From an uncultured Fimbriimonadaceae bacterium (lineage in GTDB: Bacteria; Armatimonadota; Fimbriimonadia; Fimbriimonadales; Fimbriimonadaceae): a stretch of 42,531 nt of DNA. The DNA is taken from assembly GCA_937961665.1 (NCBI GenBank), contig CALGMO010000027.1, positions 1 through 42,531 on the forward strand. Direction: 5' to 3'. Numbering within the stretch: position 1 is the first letter of the stretch; each line of letters starts with the position of its first letter. Under the pieces are notes generated by a model, which was not told the DNA's origin, made no database searches, and worked only from the letters and a program-made list of their open reading frames with translations. Shown here in pieces: positions 36,822 through 42,531 of this stretch. Both the position numbers and the translations under genes were made by a program.

Positions 36822-37247
36822 TCAGGCGGCTCGGCTGGTGAAGCCGAAGCGCTCCATCTCGGTGGTGATCGCGCCGAGGACGTCGGGCTCTTCGTCGTCG
36901 GCGCGGGGCACGGGCGCGCACAGAGGCTCCAGCGTCTCGCCGTCGAAGGTTTCCGCCCAAGCCAAGGGATCCTTCCCTCCGAGGCTCAGCTCGTACCCGT
37001 TCAGTCGGAGGAACGCGGCGGTGGCCACCAGTCCCGTCTCGGCGTTCCCCTCGGCGAACGGCTTGCGCGCGACCATGGCCCCCAACAGCCGCGCGGCCTG
37101 CCGGGGCACGTCGAGGCTCCTGCCGAGCTGGTACTGGCAGTAGGAGGCGTCCTCCAGCACCGCGTAGTCGAACGGCACCGTCCTGCCGACGAGCCGGAAG
37201 TTGATCCACAGGATGTCCTGTACCGTGAGCGTGTGCAACCGGGCCAT
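36822..37247 (-). CDS. Fic/Doc-like protein with a degenerate active site
   Basis: A 141-aa protein with the Doc-type beginning LTVQDILWINFRLVG and the core segment ARKPFAEGNAETGLVATAAFLRLNGYEL. In active Doc/Fic proteins this core reads HPFxxGNxRT; here Lys62 replaces the catalytic His and Ala69-Glu70 replace the basic residues, while Pro63, Phe64, Gly67 and Asn68 remain. AMPylation or kinase activity is therefore unlikely, and a binding or structural role is inferred. No Phd-like antitoxin gene precedes it; acs is upstream on the same strand and the VOC gene follows. Confidence 0.72.
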   Translation of the reverse strand: MARLHTLTVQDILWINFRLVGRTVPFDYAVLEDASYCQYQLGRSLDVPRQAARLLGAMVARKPFAEGNAETGLVATAAFLRLNGYELSLGGKDPLAWAETFDGETLEPLCAPVPRADDEEPDVLGAITTEMERFGFTSRAA

Positions 37248-37255
37248 AGAACAGC

Positions 37256-37282
37256 GGGCCGAGCCGCCGCGCGGCCCGGCCC
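37256..37282 (-). terminator. GC-rich hairpin after acs
   Basis: On the minus strand GGGCCGGGCCGC (37282-37271) and GCGGCTCGGCCC (37267-37256) form a 12-bp stem with one G-U pair and a 3-nt loop, between acs and the Fic-like gene. No T-run follows; it is better paired as minus-strand RNA than as plus-strand RNA. Confidence 0.45.
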
Positions 37283-37305
37283 GAAGGATACTCCATCCGT
37301 CCGGC

Positions 37306-39336
37306 TCAGCCTGCGGACTCGTACTTGTCCTTGAGGGCGTTCACCACGTTGGGGTCGGCGAGCGTGGTCGTGTCGCCCAGCGCCCTGCCCTCGGCCACGT
37401 CGCGCAGCAGGCGCCTCATGATCTTGCCGGAGCGCGTCTTGGGAAGGTCGGCGCAGACGATCACGTCGTCCGGGCGGGCGATCGCACCGATCTTCTTGGC
37501 CACGTGGGCCTTCAGCTCGTCGACGATCTCGGGGCCGCCCTGGTACCCCGCCTTCAGGATCACGAAGGCCGCGATCGCCTGCCCCTTCAGCTCGTGGGCC
37601 TTGCCGATCACCGCCGCCTCGGCCACGGCCGGGTGGTCCACCAAGGCGGACTCCACCTCCATGGTGCTGATGTTGTGTCCGGCCACCAGCATGATGTCGT
37701 CCACCCTGCCGAGCAGCCACACGTAGCCCTCCTCGTCCACCTTCGCGCCGTCGCCGGTGAAGTACGCGCCGGGGAAGCGCGACCAGTAGGTCCGCTTGAA
37801 GCGCTCGGGGTCGCCGTAGATGCCGCGGAGCATGGCCGGCCACGGCTGGGTCAGCACCAGATACCCGCCGACCGAGTCGGTGGCCTCGCCCGCCTGCACC
37901 CTGCGGATGTGCTCCGCGTAGAGGTCCTCGCCGAGGTCGTTGTAGATGCCGATGGACACGCCGGGCAGGGGCCGTGTGGCGGATCCGGGCTTCGTCTCGG
38001 TCAGGCCGGGCAGGGGCGAGATCATGATCTGGCCCGTCTCCGTCTGCCACCAGGTGTCCACGATGGGGCAGCGTCCGCCGCCGATGTGCTGGTGGTACCA
38101 CACCCAGGCCTCCGGGTTGATCGGCTCTCCGACCGTGCCCAGAAGCCGGAGAGACGAGAGGTCGCAGCGCTCGGGGTACTCCGTGCCCCACTTCATGAAC
38201 GCGCGGATCGCCGTGGGGGCGGTGTAGAGGATCGTGGCCTTGTGCCGCTCGATGATCCTCCAGAAGCGGTCCTTGTCCGGGGTGTCCGGCGCGCCCTCGT
38301 ACATCAGCACGTGCGCCCTGTTGGCCAACGGCCCGTACACCACGTAGCTGTGGCCGGTGATCCAGCCGCAGTCGGCGGTGCACCAGTAGAGGTCTTCCGG
38401 CTGGATGTCGAACACGTAGCGGAACGTGGCGGATACGCCGGTGAGGTACCCGCCCGTGGTGTGCACGATCCCCTTGGGCTTGCCGGTGGAGCCGGAGGTG
38501 TAGAGGATGAACAGCAGGTCCTCGCTGTCCATCGGCTCGCAGGGGCACTGCGCGCTCTGACCCGGCACCAGGTCGTGCCACCAGACGTCGCGGCCCTCGA
38601 CCCAGGAGCCGCGGTCGTACTCCGGCGTGGCGAGGCCGTTGGTGACCGTGCCCGGTTCCCCGGCCCGGCGCAGCACCAGAACCTTCTCCACGGTCGGGCA
38701 ACCGAGCTCCAGGGCCTCGTCGACCGCCTTCTTGAGAGGAACGATGGCGCCTCGGCGCCAGCCGCCGTCGGCGGTGACCACCACCTTCGCTCCAGCGTCC
38801 TGGATGCGCTCCTCGAGCGACTCGGCGCTGAAGCCCCCGAACACCACGGAGTGCGCGGCGCCGATCCTGGCGCAGGCGAGCATGGTGATCGCCAGCTCGG
38901 GCACCATGGGCATGTACACGCACACGCGGTCTCCCTTGCCGACGCCCAGAGCCTTGAGGGCGTTGGCGGCGCGCGCCACCTCGCACTGCAGCTCCTCGTA
39001 GGTCAGGCTCCGAACGTCGCCCGGCTCTCCCTCCCACACGATGGCCGTTGCGGCGCCCGCTCCGGCGGCCACGTGGCGATCCACGCAGTTGTGGCAGGCG
39101 TTGATCTTTCCGCCCACGAACCACTTGGCGAACGGCGGGTTCCACTCCAGCGGCTTCGTCCACGGCTCGAACCAGTCCAGCTTGCGGGCCCACTCCTCCC
39201 AGTAGGCGACGGGGTCCGCCGCGGCGCGGTCGTAGACCGAGGGGTCGTTGAAGAACGCCTTGGCGGCGAACTCCTGGGGCGGCGCGAACTTGCGGTTCTC
39301 GGCGAGCAAGGCTGCGATCGTATCGGACACCTTCAT
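37306..39336 (-). CDS. acs: Acetyl-CoA synthetase (AMP-forming)
   Basis: Activates acetate to acetyl-CoA through acetyl-AMP. The 676-aa protein has the ANL-family landmarks: [11 protein letters not shown] (AMP-binding loop), [10 protein letters not shown] (acetate and ATP site), [23 protein letters not shown] (hinge) and [15 protein letters not shown] with the conserved lysine that is regulated by acetylation in many bacteria. The C-terminal VAGHNIST differs from the more common GHRLGT. ATG 39336 is chosen over an upstream in-frame ATG at 39360 because the latter falls inside the TAGAAT promoter box. GGAGG touches the chosen ATG directly, which is unusually close. Confidence 0.95.
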   Translation of the reverse strand: MKVSDTIAALLAENRKFAPPQEFAAKAFFNDPSVYDRAAADPVAYWEEWARKLDWFEPWTKPLEWNPPFAKWFVGGKINACHNCVDRHVAAGAGAATAIVWEGEPGDVRSLTYEELQCEVARAANALKALGVGKGDRVCVYMPMVPELAITMLACARIGAAHSVVFGGFSAESLEERIQDAGAKVVVTADGGWRRGAIVPLKKAVDEALELGCPTVEKVLVLRRAGEPGTVTNGLATPEYDRGSWVEGRDVWWHDLVPGQSAQCPCEPMDSEDLLFILYTSGSTGKPKGIVHTTGGYLTGVSATFRYVFDIQPEDLYWCTADCGWITGHSYVVYGPLANRAHVLMYEGAPDTPDKDRFWRIIERHKATILYTAPTAIRAFMKWGTEYPERCDLSSLRLLGTVGEPINPEAWVWYHQHIGGGRCPIVDTWWQTETGQIMISPLPGLTETKPGSATRPLPGVSIGIYNDLGEDLYAEHIRRVQAGEATDSVGGYLVLTQPWPAMLRGIYGDPERFKRTYWSRFPGAYFTGDGAKVDEEGYVWLLGRVDDIMLVAGHNISTMEVESALVDHPAVAEAAVIGKAHELKGQAIAAFVILKAGYQGGPEIVDELKAHVAKKIGAIARPDDVIVCADLPKTRSGKIMRRLLRDVAEGRALGDTTTLADPNVVNALKDKYESAG

Positions 39337-39358
39337 CCTCCGGGTCGAAAGTGCTAGC

Positions 39359-39364
39359 ATTCTA
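39359..39364 (-). promoter_or_regulatory. -10 box of acs
   Basis: TAGAAT on the minus strand (39364-39359) ends 22 nt before the chosen acs ATG and includes the alternative ATG at 39360. No good -35 box is seen. A start near 39352 would leave a leader of about 15 nt. Confidence 0.45.
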
Positions 39365-39399
39365 ACGCAGGCCCGGTTCGGGTTCTAAGCCCAACGGCC

Positions 39400-39897
39400 A
39401 TGGTTCTGAGGGTTCCGTTCGATTCGTTCGCCGAGACGGTGAAGAGGCGGTTGCCGGGTGCGGAGGCGTACGTCGCCCCGCGGCCGTTCGGCAGCGTGGT
39501 CACGGCGGCCCAACCGGGTCGCGCGCTGGTGGTGGTGGGTGTGTGCCACCGGCCGCCGTCGGAGGCTCGGCGCGCCCTCGAGGCCGAGGGGCTGGAGGTG
39601 CGCGAGGGAGAGTGGTGCCACGAGGGCGCGCCGATCGAGGCGACGGAGGACCGTTCCGAGCTGCACGTGGGCGCCGTGGCCTATCGCAGCGGCGAACCGA
39701 TGCCGGGCCTCTGGGTCGACGCCTTTCTCGGGCCCAGAACCCCCGCCGAGGTTCTCCGGGCGCTCTACGAGGAGTTCCTGGAGACCGGTGAGCTGCGCGA
39801 CTGCACGTTCGAGGAGTTCGTCCGGACTGCCCAGCCCAACGTGGTGGTCCTCGGGCCGGAGGAGCTCGCTCGGCTCTCGCAGAGGAAGAAGCCATGA
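39400..39897 (+). CDS. Protein of unknown function coupled to a URO-D-family gene
   Basis: A 165-aa soluble protein that I do not recognise. It has a mixed alpha/beta look: an early strand-rich part (RALVVVGVCHRPPSEARRAL), a central WCHEGAPIEATEDRSELHVGAVAYRSGEPMPGLWVDAF and a helical C-terminal third (PAEVLRALYEEFLETGEL). No signal peptide or membrane helix is present. Codon use matches its neighbours. It overlaps the following gene by 4 bp (ATGA), so the pair is probably made together. Confidence 0.65.
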   Translation: MVLRVPFDSFAETVKRRLPGAEAYVAPRPFGSVVTAAQPGRALVVVGVCHRPPSEARRALEAEGLEVREGEWCHEGAPIEATEDRSELHVGAVAYRSGEPMPGLWVDAFLGPRTPAEVLRALYEEFLETGELRDCTFEEFVRTAQPNVVVLGPEELARLSQRKKP

Positions 39898-40988
39898 GCG
39901 GGGATCGGTCCTGGCTGGCCGCCTTCTGGGAGGAGAACCGCCTCTGCGAGGGCAAGCCGTTCCGCACCGACAAGCCGCGCGCGCCGGTCTCGATGCACTT
40001 CGACGACCACTTCCTGATGGGCCTGGTGCCGTACAGCGTGGTCCGCTATCACTCGGACGCCGCCTACCAGGAAGAGGTGCACCGCCGGGCGAACGACATC
40101 CTGGAGGCCGAGCTGGGCCGGCGGTTCTATCCCGAGGTCGTCTGTCCGGTGCATCCCCAGCGCATCGAGTTCGTCTTCGGGGCCTGGTACGAGATCCACG
40201 AGGGGTCCACGCCCTGGCTCGCCAACTCCGTGCGGTCGATCGACGACGTCCGGCGCCTGATCGAGCGGGTGGAGAGCGAGCCGATCGACGAGCGCCTGCT
40301 GCCCGAGGGTTGGGAGGCGGAGGTTCGCCGCTACCAGGAGCGCGCCGGGGGCAAGGTCGCATGGGGCACGGGCGGCCGGGGCCCGGTCACGGTCGGCACG
40401 TCGGTGCTGGGCGCCGAGAACCTGTGCCTCTGGATGGTGGAGGAGCCGGAGACCATCGGGGAGTTCTACAGCCTGCTGGCGAGGAAGTACGTGGAGTGGG
40501 CCCGCTTCCTGCGCGAGATTTCCGGCTTCCAAGGGTTGGGCTGGTGGGTGACCGACGACGATTCCTGCCTGATCTCGCGGGATCTGTACGAGCGGTTCTG
40601 CGAGCCGGTGCTCCGCGCCCTGTTCGACGCCTTCGCTCCGGGGCCGGACGACCGGCGCTACCACCACTCCGACAGCGCGATGGGCCACCTGATGCCCGTG
40701 CTCCGCAGGCTCGGCGTGAACGCGGTCAACCTCGGGCCGACCATCCACCCGGCGGAGATCCGGGCCGCCCTGCCCGAGGCTGTGGTCGAGGGCCAGATCC
40801 CGCCGTTTCTGCTGCGCAACGGCACGGAGGAGGAGATCCGGGCGTGCGTGCTCCGCGACTTCGAGGCCGCCGGCCTGGACGGCGGGCTCGTTTGCACGCC
40901 CGCGGGCAGCTACGCCGAGGGCACGCCGTTCGAGAACCTCCGCGCCTATCTGCGGGTTGTGCAGGAGCTCACGCGGTACGACCGCTGA
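39894..40988 (+). CDS. URO-D-superfamily protein (not haem uroporphyrinogen decarboxylase)
   Basis: A 364-aa protein of the uroporphyrinogen-decarboxylase/MtaA fold. RYHHSDSAMGHLMPVLRRLGVNAVNLGPTIHP and EGQIPPFLLRNGTEEEI are typical of the large uncharacterised URO-D-like group. The N-terminal RQAGR motif of genuine HemE is missing, and the His-x-Cys zinc motif of corrinoid methyltransferases is not clearly present, so the reaction is unknown. Family relatives in environmental bacteria often sit in sugar or methyl-transfer loci. It starts with ATG 39894 overlapping the upstream stop and converges on the TPR gene with a 3-bp gap. Confidence 0.8.
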   Translation: MSGDRSWLAAFWEENRLCEGKPFRTDKPRAPVSMHFDDHFLMGLVPYSVVRYHSDAAYQEEVHRRANDILEAELGRRFYPEVVCPVHPQRIEFVFGAWYEIHEGSTPWLANSVRSIDDVRRLIERVESEPIDERLLPEGWEAEVRRYQERAGGKVAWGTGGRGPVTVGTSVLGAENLCLWMVEEPETIGEFYSLLARKYVEWARFLREISGFQGLGWWVTDDDSCLISRDLYERFCEPVLRALFDAFAPGPDDRRYHHSDSAMGHLMPVLRRLGVNAVNLGPTIHPAEIRAALPEAVVEGQIPPFLLRNGTEEEIRACVLRDFEAAGLDGGLVCTPAGSYAEGTPFENLRAYLRVVQELTRYDR

Positions 40989-40991
40989 GCC

Positions 40992-42531
40992 CTAGGGCGC
41001 GGGCACGACGGGCATCTTGCCGTAGCGCTCGAAGTACTCGAACGCCTCCGCGGCCTTGGGCACGGCCGCCAAGCCGGCCAGCTGCGTGCGGTCCCGCTTG
41101 CCAGCCTCCTCCTTGCTGCGGAAGGCGCGCTGGTTCACCTCTCGGGCGAGCGCCATGGTCGCCTCGGCGTCCTTGTTGCGCCCTTCGGCCTGCTGCCGGG
41201 TTGCGAGCGTGCGGAGCTCGCCCTCATAGTCGGCCAGCGCCGCCGCGAGGGTGTAGTGCCCCGGGGCGTAGTCCGGTCCGGCCTTGACGGCCGCCTCGGC
41301 GAAGCGGATGGCGTCGCGGGTCTGCTTGCGCATCAGGTGCATCGTGGCCAGGCCCGTCAGAGCCTCGGGAGACTCCGGCTTGGCCTCGAGAGCCACCTCG
41401 AAGTACGTCTTGGCCCGCGCGTACTGGAAATCGGCGTCCTTGGAATCCTTCTCCCTCTGCGAGGCGCGCAGGGCCTGGATGCCCTTGTCGATGTACACGT
41501 CGAACAGCATCGGCTCGGCGAGCACCGCCCGTTCGAAGGCCTTGCTGGAGGCGTCGTAGTCCTTCGCGAAGTCGTACAGCGCGGCCAGGTAGTACTCGAC
41601 GTATGGGGAGGCGTCGACCTCCCGCGCGAGGTCGGTCACGATCGTCCTCAGCACGTTCAGGTCCCTCTTGCGGAGCGCCAGATACGCCTGGGCGAGGCGC
41701 ACGCCGATGTTCTGGGAGTCGGAGAGCACGGCCTCCTTGAGCGCCTCCTCCGACTTGGCCGGCTCGCTGAGGAACGAGAGAAGCATGGCCGCCAGCGCGT
41801 GCCCGTAGGCGTCCATCTGCTTGGTCCGGGCGTGCACGTCCAGCACGGTCAACGACTCTTGGAAGCGCCCGTCGCGCATGAGCGCGTAGGCCAGGCGGTT
41901 GGCCACGTCGGCCCTGCGGTCGTCCTTCTCGAAGGCGGGCCGCAGAGCGCCGGCCGCCAGCCGATACCGCCCGAGCAGGATCGCCGTGTCGGCGTAGCGC
42001 AACAGGTTGGCCTCGTTCGGCTGTCCCATGGCCTCCAGCTGGGCCTCCAGCACCGCCTTGCGCGAGTTCACCGCGGCCTTGAGCGCCGAGCCGATCGCCT
42101 CCAGGTTCTGCATCCGGTCGGCGGAGGCGCCCACGCCGAACGCCCGCTTGAGGTTCACCGCGGAGACGAGCTGCAACGCGGGGGCGTTCTTCGGGTCGAC
42201 CGCCAGAACGTCCTCGGCGTACCGCTGCGCGCTGTCGTACACGCCCTTGCCGAAGTACGCCCGTGCCATGGCGAGCTTGGCCGGCAGGCTGCCGGGGTCG
42301 GCCTTGAGCGCCACGCGCGCCGACTGGATGGCCGCATCCCACTTGCTGTCCTGAAGGCTCTCCTCGGCGGCCCGCACGTGAAACTCCGCACCCTTGGACA
42401 CGCCGCTGTCGATGCGCACGCGCACCGTCTTCTTCGCGCTGTCGCCCTCGGTGGTGTACGCCGCGAAGGTCAGCGCCAGGTCGCCCTCCGGCTCGTCCAG
42501 CGGGTCGATCTTGAACTCGTAGGGCGTGCTG
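40992..42531 (-). CDS. TPR-repeat protein with preceding beta domain, 5' end cut by window edge
   Basis: At least 512 residues are visible and the frame stays open to the right edge, so the true start is outside. The first 37 residues (YEFKIDPLDEPEGDLALTF and so on) look like the end of an Ig-like or carboxypeptidase-regulatory-type beta domain. The rest is a chain of helical repeats such as DAAIQSARVALKADPGSLPAKLAMARAYFGKG and YARAKTYFEVALEAKPESPEALTGLATMHL, typical tetratricopeptide repeats for protein binding. An internal GTG at 42425 would give 477 aa but leaves the upstream coding-like part unexplained. A cell-envelope or scaffold role is plausible; no enzyme motif is seen. Confidence 0.75.
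   Translation of the reverse strand, partial: STPYEFKIDPLDEPEGDLALTFAAYTTEGDSAKKTVRVRIDSGVSKGAEFHVRAAEESLQDSKWDAAIQSARVALKADPGSLPAKLAMARAYFGKGVYDSAQRYAEDVLAVDPKNAPALQLVSAVNLKRAFGVGASADRMQNLEAIGSALKAAVNSRKAVLEAQLEAMGQPNEANLLRYADTAILLGRYRLAAGALRPAFEKDDRRADVANRLAYALMRDGRFQESLTVLDVHARTKQMDAYGHALAAMLLSFLSEPAKSEEALKEAVLSDSQNIGVRLAQAYLALRKRDLNVLRTIVTDLAREVDASPYVEYYLAALYDFAKDYDASSKAFERAVLAEPMLFDVYIDKGIQALRASQREKDSKDADFQYARAKTYFEVALEAKPESPEALTGLATMHLMRKQTRDAIRFAEAAVKAGPDYAPGHYTLAAALADYEGELRTLATRQQAEGRNKDAEATMALAREVNQRAFRSKEEAGKRDRTQLAGLAAVPKAAEAFEYFERYGKMPVVPAP

Overview
This is a high-GC, almost fully coding chromosomal segment from a free-living, probably diderm bacterium. The best taxonomic clue is the type IV pilin-like protein at 30424-31350. 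Its N-terminus continues from the standard prepilin helix into FPVFAQAK, a signature common in Armatimonadota (Fimbriimonadia and relatives). A TolC-type outer-membrane channel supports a Gram-negative envelope. Assignment to Armatimonadota is an inference from protein motifs only. I saw no rRNA, tRNA, CRISPR array, insertion sequence or prophage gene.

Layout. Bases 1-11389 hold central metabolism. They encode the N-terminal three quarters of glutamate synthase (minus strand, cut by the window edge), cysteine synthase, GTP-type PEP carboxykinase, a class II aldolase, a GH94 cellobiose phosphorylase, DoxX, an acetyltransferase and FolE2 GTP cyclohydrolase. Bases 11491-17536 hold a carbohydrate block: a Gfo/Idh/MocA oxidoreductase, a GH51 arabinofuranosidase on the minus strand, a DUF4434-like TIM-barrel protein and a GH20-like hydrolase. 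Bases 17530-19502 hold dnaA with a TfoX-N gene directly behind it, and a 259-bp region upstream of dnaA that is a weak oriC candidate. Bases 19503-21965 are a tightly overlapping trio: thiamine pyrophosphokinase, an SSS-family sodium symporter and an FHA protein. Bases 22067-27076 are a four-gene TolC / MacA / FtsX permease / ATPase efflux operon. Bases 27098-33247 are a LacI-controlled starch-type locus: twin operators, LacI regulator, GH13 enzyme with a starch-binding module, pseudopilin, small lipoprotein and a second GH13. Bases 33276-42531 hold an orphan histidine kinase, a uronate-isomerase-like protein, a four-helix-bundle protein, a VOC protein, a degenerate Fic/Doc-like protein, acetyl-CoA synthetase, an unknown protein coupled to a URO-D-family protein, and a TPR protein cut by the right edge.

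How they fit together. Much of the content concerns plant or microbial polysaccharide use: cellobiose phosphorolysis, arabinofuranose removal, hexosaminide-type cleavage, alpha-glucan hydrolysis and uronate isomerisation. PckG, Acs, GltB and CysK supply carbon and nitrogen core metabolism. The most interesting signals are the two near-identical 18-bp palindromes, 129 bp apart, in front of lacI; the pseudopilin and lipoprotein placed between two amylases; and a recurrent TANNNT box 5-12 bp before start codons that lack a Shine-Dalgarno sequence, which suggests frequent leaderless transcription. No gene is identical to a characterised one by direct comparison here; all names rest on recognised motifs.
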